Assembly (NCBI GenBank): GCA_039194995.1
Contig: JBCCVR010000010.1
Location: 4,274-68,273 of the forward strand
DNA from: CCY15215 sp039194995
Lineage (GTDB): Bacteria; Cyanobacteriota; Cyanobacteriia; Cyanobacteriales; Spirulinaceae
Reading direction: 5' to 3'
Length of the DNA: 64,000 nt
The notes beneath the pieces were generated by a model that was not told the DNA's origin, made no database searches, and was given only the letters and a program-made list of their open reading frames with translations. This document shows positions 27,170 to 37,800 of this stretch, piece after piece. Each line of letters starts with the position of its first letter. Position 1 is the first letter of the stretch. The translations under genes were made by a program, and so were the position numbers.

Positions 27170-27562
27170 TTACATTGCGATCGCCCAAGCGACGGCATAG
27201 CGGGATGTATGGCTGATACTTAAGAGCCATCCCGCTATCCCTGCATTGGCGGCGGCGATTTGGCCGCGATCGCTCAAGGCAACGGCAGGCGCGCCATGAG
27301 GCAATCTTTGAATCTCCACATCCAACAGCGAGAGTTCGGGTAAATAACTGAGGATGCTTTGTTTGGCAGCCAGACGACCTCCTAAATATTGCAACCGTCG
27401 CTCTCCTCCCTCCCAAGCATGGCGTTCGGCGAAGGTGAAGTATTGTTCTTCTTCGATCGCTCTCAGGCTATCTATCTCGACGAGGGTCAAGGTGCGATCG
27501 CTCAGTATCTCTGAAGGAAAATTACGGGTTGGGTTATAAAATTTTAGGAAGTTGTCTGTCAT
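27170..27562 (-). CDS. Second AcpS-like phosphopantetheinyl transferase
   Basis: A 130-residue protein with AcpS-superfamily marks: a central RRLQYLGGRLAAKQSILSYL (the W/F-x-x-K-E/Q-A type block, with Gln in place of Glu) and C-terminal LLSISHTSRYAVAWAIA. The N-terminal GxDxxE motif is weak (TLVEIDSLRA). It starts 10 bp after the salicylate synthase and precedes the KAS III-ACP gene. It probably arms the locus's carrier proteins; it is distinct from the copy at 17712. Confidence 0.78.
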   Translation of the reverse strand: MTDNFLKFYNPTRNFPSEILSDRTLTLVEIDSLRAIEEEQYFTFAERHAWEGGERRLQYLGGRLAAKQSILSYLPELSLLDVEIQRLPHGAPAVALSDRGQIAAANAGIAGWLLSISHTSRYAVAWAIAM

Positions 27563-27572
27563 GAGTGCCGTA

Positions 27573-28898
27573 TTACTCGACTACGATATTGGCGAGCATC
27601 GTGTTCATTTTGTTAACGGACTCGATATATTCATTGCCGGGAACGGACTCGGCCACGATTCCTGCTCCTGCATTGAGATGAATTGTATCGCCGTATTGGA
27701 AAACCGAGCGAATGGCAAGGGCGAAATCGGATTCCCCGTTCCCACTGACCCAGCCAATGCTGCCAGCATAGAGGTTGCGCGGTTCGTCTTCAAGGCGATC
27801 GATCCAGTGCAATGCCTGCTGTTTGTCGATCCCGGAAACCGTAATGCCGGGGAAGAGGATTTTCAGTGCATCCCACAGGGTGCGCTCGGGCTGGAGGAGA
27901 CCCCCCACGCGAGAGGAAAGATGCTGAACGCAACGATAGCTCTTAATTTCCATAAAATTAAACACGCCAACGCTATTCGGCAGGCAAACCGAGGCCAGTT
28001 CTTCTTGGGCCAGCCAAGCAGAGAGAGCATGTTCTTTCACTTCCTTGGCATCGGAAAATAACTCGGCATAAAGGCGCAAGTCTTCTTCTCGGGTTTCTCC
28101 ACGCGGCCGCGTTCCCGCTAAGGGATTCGTAACCACCCAACGTCCGTCCGTCGTTTTCATGAGAATTTCTGGACTGAACCCGACACCCTTCATCTCTCCC
28201 AGTTCAAAGGCATAGGAACGGTAAGAATTATTCGCTTGGTTGGCGATTGCATAGGTGCCGGGGACATTTAATTCTCCCGTATACTTGGCGCAGCGAGAAA
28301 TAATAGCTTTTTGCAAGCGTTCGGCTTTTATCGCTGCAATGAGTTCTGAGACCCGACCTTCGTAATCTTGGCGATCGCTAAAGTCGATTGAGATAGGAGT
28401 CGCTTTATAGATCGGGAGGTGATTCTGAGCCGTTAATAGCGTCTCAATTTTTTCGATGGGTTCGAGACTCCGGCAGCGAATTCCTTCGGGAATAAAGATT
28501 AATTCTATCTCGGGAATCATGAGATGGAGCAAGTCGTTGTCGCTCTGCTTGGAGTAAGGAGAGTAAAAACTTGCCATGTCGAATGCTACATAACCATAAG
28601 CCGTCCAGTTTTCCAAAGGAAGAGCATCCAACATCGCTTCAACTTGTTTGAGCGGATCGTGGGTGGGTTGGGAATTGGATTGATTCCCAGACATTTTAAT
28701 TTGTTCCGGATTTGCCGTAACTTTAACGTATTCGCCGATCGCGACTCGCACTTCTCCTTCACCTTCATAGAGAAGGTATCGATCGAGAAGTCCCGCTTCT
28801 TGAAAATTTTTCAGAACGATAAGAGGGTCGGTTGTATAGCCAGGAAAAAACTGTTCGCTATACTTCTGGCGAGTGAGATTTTTTGATTGAGCTAGCAT
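27573..28898 (-). CDS. Salicylate synthase-like chorismate enzyme
   Basis: 441 residues of the anthranilate synthase I/isochorismate synthase superfamily, matching Irp9/YbtS/MbtI in length. Visible: KAIISRCAKYTGELNVPGTY, SPEILMKT, NPLAGTRPRG, DAKEVKEHALSAWLAQEEL, the HLSSRVGGLL block and FPGITVSGIDKQQAL near the C-terminus. It converts chorismate via isochorismate to salicylate plus pyruvate in Mg-dependent members. No separate isochorismate-pyruvate lyase is present, consistent with a bifunctional enzyme. It starts the minus-strand operon and supplies the aryl starter. Isochorismate synthase alone remains possible. Confidence 0.88.
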   Translation of the reverse strand: MLAQSKNLTRQKYSEQFFPGYTTDPLIVLKNFQEAGLLDRYLLYEGEGEVRVAIGEYVKVTANPEQIKMSGNQSNSQPTHDPLKQVEAMLDALPLENWTAYGYVAFDMASFYSPYSKQSDNDLLHLMIPEIELIFIPEGIRCRSLEPIEKIETLLTAQNHLPIYKATPISIDFSDRQDYEGRVSELIAAIKAERLQKAIISRCAKYTGELNVPGTYAIANQANNSYRSYAFELGEMKGVGFSPEILMKTTDGRWVVTNPLAGTRPRGETREEDLRLYAELFSDAKEVKEHALSAWLAQEELASVCLPNSVGVFNFMEIKSYRCVQHLSSRVGGLLQPERTLWDALKILFPGITVSGIDKQQALHWIDRLEDEPRNLYAGSIGWVSGNGESDFALAIRSVFQYGDTIHLNAGAGIVAESVPGNEYIESVNKMNTMLANIVVE

Positions 28899-29878
28899 TA
28901 CTTTTCCTAAAGACTTGGGTGGATCGACTAAAATACTTTCTGTCGAACAAATGCAATATCAAAACATTGCACCTATCCTCGATTTTGTTGATTTCGTTAC
29001 TGTTGAATTCCGATCTTTAGAATTCCTTAACATTTACTAACATTATCAGCTTAATCAAATTGATTCTTCTTGTATCCGGTTTTTTTTTTGCCTCAAACGT
29101 ATTTTTTTTGTTGTTAATCCAATTAAGAGTAAAGAATTATACGGGGCTCGATTGGCTTGAACAACCCCCTAATCAAAAGTATTTTTAATGAGTATCATTA
29201 ATTTTTTTTATGATTCTGAGTTCCTGAAGAAAGATTTCCGAGAATTCTATCGCTCTTTTTCCTCGCCAAATAAAGCTTACAGACAAGATTAAGTTTTTTT
29301 TTTGACTTGTCTTGTCTTTACGGCAAAAGCTGTGATATTCTGTTTCATAAGTTTGAAAATCTTTACTTAAGCTGAAGTGCATCCAAACGACATCTTTTGA
29401 AGCTGAAAACCTTGCAGAATCAAGATAGTTCGGACAATATAGATGCAAATCAGTTTAACGAGACTCAAGTTAATTGATAATCGAACGCAATCAAAACCGC
29501 TATAAGCATCGGATTCGGGAATATATATCCGTAAAATATGCGGTGAAATATGCAGTTAACGGACATGTAGCGATCGCGAACCCACCCCTCACCTTTATAT
29601 CTAGTAGCAAATCTAGTAGAAGGTTTTCAAAAGAGGGTTTTCAGAAGCCTTAAATCAATCGCCCGTCATTAGGTTTATGGTTGGAGATTTCATCCGAAAT
29701 CAACGTTTACCAATCATTGCATTCAGTAGGGACGTTTCCTAAAACGTCCGTAATTAATAGAGATTTATGAGGTCGTTAAAACCGAAAAATCCACGGGCAA
29801 TTTAGCGATTGACGGGAGCGACTAATTGTTAATAACTAATCTCAACTCTTGAAAAACAAAGACAAACCTATTAAATAT
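28899..29878. other. Long divergent regulatory region between salicylate synthase and PKS
   Basis: About 980 bp, A+T-rich with several T tracts. An 87-codon frame at 29185-29448 on the minus strand lacks a ribosome-binding site and any recognisable homology, so I do not call it. The region contains a Fur-like palindrome (29186-29200) and must hold the promoters of both operons; long upstream leaders are possible. Confidence 0.6.
29186..29200. promoter_or_regulatory. Fur-like palindrome between the two biosynthetic operons
   Basis: TAATGA-GTA-TCATTA is a perfect 6+3+6 palindrome flanked by T-rich DNA, resembling the core of iron-box sites. It lies 288 bp before the salicylate synthase start and about 680 bp before the PKS start. 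Iron control is inferred. Confidence 0.42.
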
Positions 29879-32800
29879 ATGAGCGCGACTTACACTGGCT
29901 TAGAAATTGCCGTTATCGGTCTCTCCGGACGATTTCCGGGAAGCAATACCATTGAAGACTTTTGGAAAAACTTGGCGGATGGAGTCGAACTGATTTCTAC
30001 CTTCGACGATTCTCCCTCAGATTCCCAACCCATACGAGCCGGCTCTGTTTTGGAGGGAGTCGATCGCTTCGATGCGGACTTTTTTGGCTTTAATCCCCGA
30101 GAAGCGCAAATGATGGACCCCCAACATCGCTTATTTCTTGAATGTGCTTGGGAAGCCTTAGAAAATTCGGGCTACAGTTCGCCAACAGAAAAACGTTCCA
30201 TCGGCATTTTTGCCGGGGTAGGCATGGGAACTTATCTGTTATACAACTTAAGTCCCACTCCCGGACTGTTGGAGTCTCAAGGATTTTTGTCCACTGTAGT
30301 GGGAGTTGATAAAGACTATTTACCCACCCGCGTTTCCTACAAATTAAATCTCAAAGGACCCAGCATGAGCGTTGGGACAGCTTGTTCGAGTTCCCTCACG
30401 GCCGTTCATTTAGCCTGTCAGAGTTTGCTCGGGGGAGAATGCGATATCGCCTTGGGAGCGGGAGTTGCGGTGAAAGTACCGCAAAGTTCTCTCACTCTTG
30501 CCCCCGATGAAATTGTCTCGAATGACGGTCATTGCCGGGCCTTCGATCGCGATGCGACAGGAACTGTTGGCGGGAATGGGATCGGGGTGGTGGTGCTCAA
30601 ACGCCTCGAGGATGCAATGGCCGATAACGATACTATCTATGCAGTCATTAAAGGCTCAGCCGTCAATAATGATGGCGGACGAAAAATCGGCTATACCGCC
30701 CCCAGCGAAGAAGGGCAAACCCGCGTCATTCGTACCGCCCAAATGATGGCCGAAGTGGAACCGGACAGCATTGGCTACATGGAAGCCCACGGCACCGGGA
30801 CCCCTCTAGGAGATCCGATTGAAATTGCGGCGATGACGAAAGCCTTCCGGGAAAAGTGCGATGCCAAAGGGTTTTGCGCCACGGGTTCCGTTAAAACCAA
30901 TGTGGGACACTTAGATGCCGCCGCAGGCATTACAGGTTTCATGAAAACGGTTCTCGCCTTGCATCACCAACAAATTCCCCCCAGTTTGAACTTTAATACC
31001 CCCAACCCGCAAATCGATTTCGAGAACAGTCCGTTTTATGTCAATACTCAACTCAAAGATTGGCAAAGAAATGGAACCCCTCGCCGTGCGGGAGTCAGTT
31101 CCTTCGGCTTTGGCGGAACTAACGTTCACGTCGTTTTAGAAGAAGCCCCGAGTCCCTCGATAAAAACGTCGGCAAATCGTCCTCAACTCCTGTCCCTGTC
31201 AGCCAAAACTGCGACAGCACTCGAGAGGATGAGCGATCGCCTTGTCAACCATCTCAAAGCCTCTCCCGACCTCGATCTAGCAGATGTGGCGGGCACCTTG
31301 CACTTAGGGCGATGGCAACTGCCCCACCGTCGCACCTTCGTCGCCCAAACCGTTGCCGAGGCGATCGCAATCTTAGAAGCCGGAGAAACCGAAACCCGGG
31401 AAGCGGCGGTCAATGAACCGCCTGTTATCTTGATGTTTCCCGGTCAGGGATCTCAATACGTCAACATGGGGCGGAAGTTGTACGAGCGGGAAGCCAAATT
31501 TCGGGAAGTCTGCGATCGCTGTTTCGCTCGCTTAAAGTCGCAACACGATCTCGATCTCGCATCGATCCTCTTTCCCGCTTCCGAAGCAGACATTCCTGCC
31601 TTAAAGGAAAAGTTAACCCAAACCGCGATCGCGCAACCAGCTTTATTCGTCATTGAATACGCCCTCGCACAACTGTGGATATCTTGGGGTATCGTTCCTC
31701 AAGCCGCGATCGGCCACAGTATTGGCGAATATGTCGCCGCTTGTATAGCCGGGGTTTTCTCCCTCGAAGACGCGCTCGATCTCGTCACCGCACGAGGACG
31801 CTTAATGCAGCAGCAACCTTCCGGTTCGATGGTTACAGTCCATTTGTCGGCGGAGAAAGTGCGACCCTTTTTGCACGACTCCCTCTGCATCGGAGCGAGT
31901 AACGGCCCTTCCCTGACGGTCATTTCGGGAACGGCTGCCGATATCGAACAGTTGCAATCGAAACTGGACTCTCAAGGCATCGATTATATTCCTTTGCACG
32001 TCTCTCATGCTTTCCATTCTCCCTTGATGGAAGGCGCGATCGCTCCCTTGCTCGAACAGTTGCAACGGGTTAAGCTCAACTCCCCCCAAATTCCCTTCAT
32101 TGCCAACGTAACGGGAACTTGGATAACCGACGAGCAGGCAATGGATCCTCAATATTGGGGACGGCAGTTGCGCCAAAGCGTCGAATTTTCTGCGGGGATC
32201 GGCGAACTGTTGCAGAACTCCGAGGGGATTTTCTTAGAAACGGGCCCGGGACGGACTTTAAGTACGCTAACCCGACAGCAGGCAAAGGGACAAACGATTC
32301 TTTGTACCCTTCCCCATCCTAAAGATCCGGTTGATGACGAGGCCTTTTTGTTGCATACCGCAGGACGGCTCTGGTTAGAAGGCGTGGCAATGGACTGGTC
32401 GAGTTTTTATGGCGATCGCTCCCATCGGCGCATTCCCCTTCCCACCTATCCCTTCGATCGCCAGCGCTATTGGATCGATCCCCCCGAGTCGAAAGATTCG
32501 ACACTGGAGAAAAATCCCGAGCTGGCGGACTGGTTTTACGTTCCCGCTTGGAAACGCTCGGTTTTGCCCGCGATCGCGACAGATTCCCCTCAAGGATCTT
32601 GGGTGATTTTCTCGGATTCTTCCGGGCTGGGAACAGCACTCGGTCAACGGTTGCAACAGATGGGACATCGAGTCGTTTGGGTGACTCCCGGGGCGGTATA
32701 CGGTCAGACCAGCGAGGATGTTTATACCCTCGATCCCAGCGATCGCGAGCATTATCAAGCGTTAATTCGCGATGTCAAATCTTTGGATTCTTCCCTAACT

Positions 32801-34459
32801 TTTGCTCACTTGTGGACGGTAACACCGGATTTATCTTTAGAAGAGGCTTCCCGATCGGGCTTTTATAGCTTGCTCTATTTGGCGCAGGCTCTCGAACAAA
32901 TAAGCGGAGATCGCCGCGATCGCCTCTGCGTTATTTCCAGTCAAGTCGAAGAGGTGACGGGACGCGAAACTTTCTGTCCGGAAAAAGCCACAATCGTCGG
33001 GCCCTGTCGAGTCATTCCTCAAGAATATGCCAATATCGCCTGCGATCGCATCGATATCGATCTGGCAGATTTTCAAGGAACGGGCGCTCCTCAATTCCTC
33101 GATCGCCTCGTCACTGAGATGCTGGCACAAGGAGAAAAATCTGGGGCATCGGCAACCATTGCCTATCGCGGCAATTATCGCTGGGAACTCACCTATGATT
33201 CCCTCTCCTTAGAAGCCAGCGATCGCTCCGCTTTTCGGACTGGGGGAACTTATCTGATCACTGGCGGTACCGGGGGAATTGGTTTAGAAATTGCTGCTTT
33301 TCTGGCTGAAAAAGTGCAAGCGAACCTCATTCTCGTCAGTCGCTCGACTTTCCCCGATCGCCAAGACTGGGATGATTGGCTGGCCAAGGCAGAAGACTCC
33401 TCTCCCCAAGCCGCTAAAATTCGCAAACTGCAAGCGATCGAAGCCTCGGGAGGGAAAGTGTTGGTCGCGAGTGGGGATGTCTGCGATGGTGAGGAAATGC
33501 AAGCCATTTGCGATCGCGCCCGGGCGGTCTTTGGTGAGATTCACGGAGTCTTCCACGCGGCAGGAATTCCGGGAGACGGAATTATTTCTCTGAAAACCCG
33601 GGAAATAGCCGAAAAGGTCATGGCTCCTAAGCTCGAAGGAACGCGAGTTCTCGATCGCATTTTCTCAGATACCCCTCTCGATTTCCTCGTCCTCTTCTCC
33701 TCTATCAGCGCTCTCGTCGGCGGTGTGGGACAGGCGGACTATTGTGCGGCGAACGCTTATCTCGATGCCTTTGCCCGAGAGCGAGCAGGCAAAGGAGTCA
33801 TCGCCATCGATTGGGATACTTGGCAAGAGGTGGGAATGAGCGTCGATACGACAGATCTTCCCGAACATCTCAAAGCGCGCCGCCTGGAGGCGATCGAGGC
33901 GGGAATTGCCCCCAAAGAAGGGTTAGAGGCACTCGATCGCATTCTCCAACGAGGGCTGGATCGCGTTGTCGTTTCCACCAAAGCGTTACAAGAAGTTCTC
34001 GCGGAACGCCATGACTTAAGTACGATGGCGCAAGGGGTCGAAACCGAGGCCTCGCCAACCCCGCAACCCGAGCACCAACGCCGGATTCAGTCTACGGCTT
34101 ACGTTGCCCCACGCAACGAGATCGAAGAGTGGATCGTCCAACTTTGGCAAGAACAAATCGGATTTTCTCCCATTGGCGTTAATGATAACTTCTTTGAGTT
34201 AGGCGGTCATTCTCTCTTAGCGGTGCGGGTCATGACCAAGTTGCGCGAGCATTATGCTGTCGATCTGTCCCTGCGAGTATTGTTATCGGAAGCACCGACT
34301 GCCGCGGGATTGGCTGCTTCTGTGGCGGAACAGCTCGCCCCAGAAGACGAGTCAAACTCGGAGGATGCTACAGAAACGGCTCGCTTGCTTGCAGAAATTG
34401 AAAACTTATCTCTGGATGAGGTACAAGAGCAGTTACAACAAGAAACCACCCCGCTCTAA
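29879..34459 (+). CDS. Polyketide synthase module KS-AT-KR-ACP
   Basis: 1526 residues from ATG 29879 (an in-frame TTG at 29849 is the alternative). KS (about 4-420) with GTACSSSL nucleophile and the two His in EAHGTGT and NVGHLD; AT (about 525-830) with GHSIGEY and HAFH, a malonyl-type signature; KR (about 1100-1290) with GGTYLITGGTGGIG and the Ser/Tyr region (FSSISALVGGVGQADYCAANAYLDAF); ACP with ELGGHSLLAV (Ser about 1444). DH, ER and MT domains are absent, so one malonyl extension with a beta-hydroxyl is predicted. There is no terminal thioesterase; the chain should pass to the next NRPS. Confidence 0.93.
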   Translation: MSATYTGLEIAVIGLSGRFPGSNTIEDFWKNLADGVELISTFDDSPSDSQPIRAGSVLEGVDRFDADFFGFNPREAQMMDPQHRLFLECAWEALENSGYSSPTEKRSIGIFAGVGMGTYLLYNLSPTPGLLESQGFLSTVVGVDKDYLPTRVSYKLNLKGPSMSVGTACSSSLTAVHLACQSLLGGECDIALGAGVAVKVPQSSLTLAPDEIVSNDGHCRAFDRDATGTVGGNGIGVVVLKRLEDAMADNDTIYAVIKGSAVNNDGGRKIGYTAPSEEGQTRVIRTAQMMAEVEPDSIGYMEAHGTGTPLGDPIEIAAMTKAFREKCDAKGFCATGSVKTNVGHLDAAAGITGFMKTVLALHHQQIPPSLNFNTPNPQIDFENSPFYVNTQLKDWQRNGTPRRAGVSSFGFGGTNVHVVLEEAPSPSIKTSANRPQLLSLSAKTATALERMSDRLVNHLKASPDLDLADVAGTLHLGRWQLPHRRTFVAQTVAEAIAILEAGETETREAAVNEPPVILMFPGQGSQYVNMGRKLYEREAKFREVCDRCFARLKSQHDLDLASILFPASEADIPALKEKLTQTAIAQPALFVIEYALAQLWISWGIVPQAAIGHSIGEYVAACIAGVFSLEDALDLVTARGRLMQQQPSGSMVTVHLSAEKVRPFLHDSLCIGASNGPSLTVISGTAADIEQLQSKLDSQGIDYIPLHVSHAFHSPLMEGAIAPLLEQLQRVKLNSPQIPFIANVTGTWITDEQAMDPQYWGRQLRQSVEFSAGIGELLQNSEGIFLETGPGRTLSTLTRQQAKGQTILCTLPHPKDPVDDEAFLLHTAGRLWLEGVAMDWSSFYGDRSHRRIPLPTYPFDRQRYWIDPPESKDSTLEKNPELADWFYVPAWKRSVLPAIATDSPQGSWVIFSDSSGLGTALGQRLQQMGHRVVWVTPGAVYGQTSEDVYTLDPSDREHYQALIRDVKSLDSSLTFAHLWTVTPDLSLEEASRSGFYSLLYLAQALEQISGDRRDRLCVISSQVEEVTGRETFCPEKATIVGPCRVIPQEYANIACDRIDIDLADFQGTGAPQFLDRLVTEMLAQGEKSGASATIAYRGNYRWELTYDSLSLEASDRSAFRTGGTYLITGGTGGIGLEIAAFLAEKVQANLILVSRSTFPDRQDWDDWLAKAEDSSPQAAKIRKLQAIEASGGKVLVASGDVCDGEEMQAICDRARAVFGEIHGVFHAAGIPGDGIISLKTREIAEKVMAPKLEGTRVLDRIFSDTPLDFLVLFSSISALVGGVGQADYCAANAYLDAFARERAGKGVIAIDWDTWQEVGMSVDTTDLPEHLKARRLEAIEAGIAPKEGLEALDRILQRGLDRVVVSTKALQEVLAERHDLSTMAQGVETEASPTPQPEHQRRIQSTAYVAPRNEIEEWIVQLWQEQIGFSPIGVNDNFFELGGHSLLAVRVMTKLREHYAVDLSLRVLLSEAPTAAGLAASVAEQLAPEDESNSEDATETARLLAEIENLSLDEVQEQLQQETTPL

Positions 34460-34469
34460 TGGGTTATTG

Positions 34470-34497
34470 AGGTGAGTAAAACCTTTTTTGCTCACCT
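34470..34497 (+). terminator. Possible terminator after the PKS gene
   Basis: AGGTGAG (34470-34476) pairs with CTCACCT (34491-34497), with a 14-base loop that is itself T-rich, and T-rich DNA follows. It could end or attenuate the PKS transcript before the NRPS gene. Confidence 0.5.
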
Positions 34498-34512
34498 TTC
34501 TCTAGTAGATTA

Positions 34513-34857
34513 AAGGCGTTTCCGAGTGCCTACCCCAATGCCATTATTACTAATTTAAGTTGTGGTTTGCGTACTCGGTTAGCACGAATTGATAACGGTT
34601 CTGCCTGCTGGTATGAAGTAGATTTTCCCGAAGTCATCGAGTTTCGACGCAAGTTTTTACAAGAGAGCGATCGCGATCGATTTATTGCTCAATCCATTTT
34701 AGATTTTACTTGGATCGATCGCTTCGAGTGCTCTCCGGCGGATCGACCCGTTCTGATTTTCATGGAAGGTGTTTCTCCTTTTAAAGCAATTTTCGATCTT
34801 TTACTACTATCAAAAAAAACGCGAAAATTTAGTATTTTTTTATCCTCAAATCAATGA
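34513..34857 (+). pseudogene. Truncated O-methyltransferase (TcmP/LCMT-like) remnant
   Basis: About 80 codons match the middle of TcmP/leucine-carboxyl-type SAM methyltransferases: the AYPNAIITNLSCGLRTRLAR block with the SAM-binding G-x-G loop, the following acidic VDFPEVIEFRR, and SILDFTWIDRF to the end RPVLIFMEGV. Before it there is no start codon or N-terminal helix bundle. After EGV the sequence diverges into an unrelated tail that stops at 34857. It is too short (family about 270 residues) to work, so it is a decayed tailoring gene within the cluster. Confidence 0.72.
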
Positions 34858-37800
34858 CGACTTACGATCTTTCTCAACGAATAGCCAGTCTTTCGCCAGA
34901 AAAGCAAGCACTGTTAAGACGGCGACTTCAGGAGCAGAAAAAGAAACAAACCGAAACGCGATCGCAAAAAATTCCCAAACGGGCTTTATCAACTTCGCAA
35001 TCGGAAAAATACCCGGTTTCCTTCGCACAGCAACGCATGTGGTTTCAAGAACGCTTGAGCCTTAAAAGTGCCGTTTCCAATAATATCTCGACTTCCTTAA
35101 AAATTAATGGCTCGCTGCAAGTCCCTGCCCTCAATCGCGCCCTCAGAGAAATTATCCGACGGCACGCTATTTTAAGAACGAAATTACAAACCATCGACGG
35201 GGAATTGATGCAGGTTATCGCACCGCGCATCGATTGGACTTTACCCATTATCGATCTGCGATCGCTGACTCCCCAAGAACAAGACGAAAAAGTGCGATCG
35301 CTGATCGCAGAACAAGGTGGTCAACCCATCGATCTCGAACGAGATTGGTGTTGGCGAACTCAATTAATTCAACTGGGAAAAACAGACCATGTCTTACTGT
35401 TAACATTGCATCACATTGTCAGTGACGCTTGGTCTTTTGACATCTTCTTTCGGGAATTGGGTACATTGTATGGAGCCTTTGCCAAGGAGCAGCCTTCGCC
35501 TTTACCGGAACTTCCCGTTCAGTATGTTGACTTCACCCTTTGGCAGCAAGAATACTTTCAAGGTAATGTTCTGGCAACAGAATTGGAATACTGGAAACGA
35601 ACTTTAGAGAGTGCTCCAGATGTTTTGCAATTACCCAGCGATCGCCCCCGTCCTCCTGTTATCTCTTTTCAAGGCAGAAGCCTCTCCTTTTTCCTCCCGA
35701 AAACCTTGGAAAATGGACTGAGACAACTATCGCAGCAAGCGGGAACGACACTCTATACAACCCTCCTCGCAGCGCTGCAAACCCTGCTCTTTCGCTATTG
35801 CAGGGAAGAAGATATTCTTGTCGGTTCTCCCATTGCCAGCCGCCATCAACCCGAAGTCGAACCTTTAATCGGCTGTTTTATTAACACCCTGGTTTTTCGC
35901 TCCGATCTGTCGGGGAATCCCAGTTTTCGCCAACTGCTCGATCGCGTTAAAAATACCGTTCTCGGCGCGCTAGCCCATCAAACCATCCCGTTTGAAATGC
36001 TGGTTAACGAGCTACAACCGACGCGGAACATTGCCTACGCTCCCATTTTTCAGGTCATGCTGGTGTTGCAGAATGCCTTTTCGAGCGACAATGTGGCGCT
36101 GCCGGGGTTGAACGTTCGTCCGATGTTGCATGATAATCAAACCTCTCAATTCGATCTCACTTTTCTGTTAGTCGAAGAACAGAACGGACTGAAAGGCAAA
36201 CTGGAGTACAACACCGATCTGTTCGACGAAGCGACGATGGTGCGGATGTTGGGACATTTTCAGACCTTATTGGTTGGAGCGATCGCCAACCCCGATCTGT
36301 CTCTCTTAGAACTGCCCCTCCTCACAGAACCAGAACGACAACAACTCGCGGCTTGGCACGATACGGCTCTGCCGCCTTCGCCAACCGCCTGCATTCACCA
36401 TCTCTTCGAGGCTCGGGTGCGGGAGACTCCCGAAGCGATCGCGATTGTCTACGAGGAAGAACAAATTACCTATCGCGACCTCAATCGACGCGCCAACCAG
36501 TTTGCTCGATACTTACAAAAACAAGGTATCGCCCGAGAGAGTCTGGTTGCGTTGTGTTGGGAGCGATCGCCAGAAATGTTCGTGGGTTTGCTGGGCATCC
36601 TCAAAGCCGGAGCGGCCTATATTCCCCTCGATCCCGCCTATCCCCCCCAACGCTTCCAAACCATCCTCACCGACGCGCAACCCGAAGCGATCGTGACTCA
36701 AACCGCTTTAGCTGAGAAATTCTCCAATCTCGACGCAACTATCATCCTACTGGATGAGGCATGGGAGACAATTGCCTTAGAATCCCCAGAAAACCCGGGA
36801 ATTCCCGTCAGCCCGGAGAATTTAGCCTATATTATCTACACTTCGGGTTCCACGGGCAAACCCAAAGGCGTGGCCATCGAACACCGATCTTTGGTCAACT
36901 TCACCGAAGCGGCGATCGAAGCCTACGCCATTACCGCCAGCGATCGCATCTTACAGTTTGCCACCATCGGTTTCGATACCGCCGTCGAAGAAATCTTTCC
37001 TTGTTTGACTTGTGGGGCAACGTTAATTTTGCGAACCGAGCGCCTGTTGAGTTCGATGTCCGGATTTCTCACCGCTTGCCGCGACTGGCAACTTACAGTT
37101 CTCGATTTACCGACCGCGTTCTGGCACCAGATGGTGACGGAAATGTCAATGGATAAGCTCGAGTTACCGGCATCCTTGCGCTTGGTGATTATCGGCGGCG
37201 AAAAAGCGAATCGCGATCGCCTCGCGCTCTGGCAGCAACAGGTCTCGTCCTCGGTTCGCCTCGTCAACAGTTACGGCCCAACTGAAGCCACTGTCGTCAC
37301 GACGGTTATCGATCTATCCGACCTCTCTCTTGATGCTCTAGGAGGGCGAGAATTGCCGATTGGTCGAGGGATTCGCAATACTTTAACTCGCGTCCTCGAT
37401 CCCCTCCTGCAACCGGTTCCTCTGGGCATTCCGGGGGAATTGTATATCGGGGGGGCCGGATTGGCACGGGGCTATCTCAACCGCCCGGATTTAACCGAGC
37501 AGGCATTTATTGCCGATCCTTTTTGTGAGGGAGCGCGTCTTTATAAAACCGGCGATCGGGTTTGTTACCGAGAAGATGGCAACCTCGAATTTTTGGGACG
37601 CATCGACAATCAGGTTAAAATACGCGGGTTTCGGATTGAAGTGGGGGAAATCGAAGTCGTATTGAGCCAACACCCGGATGTCCGAACCACCGTTGTCGTA
37701 CCTCGGGATCTCGATGGCGATCTCCAATTAGTCGGGTACGTCGTCCCAGAACCCCACCGCACGCCCACTTCCCTACAACTGCGCCGATTTTTGGAAGCCC

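Noticed and set aside
29185..29448. Minus-strand 87-codon frame in the long promoter region
   Set aside because: No ribosome-binding site, unrecognisable sequence, A+T-rich non-coding style.
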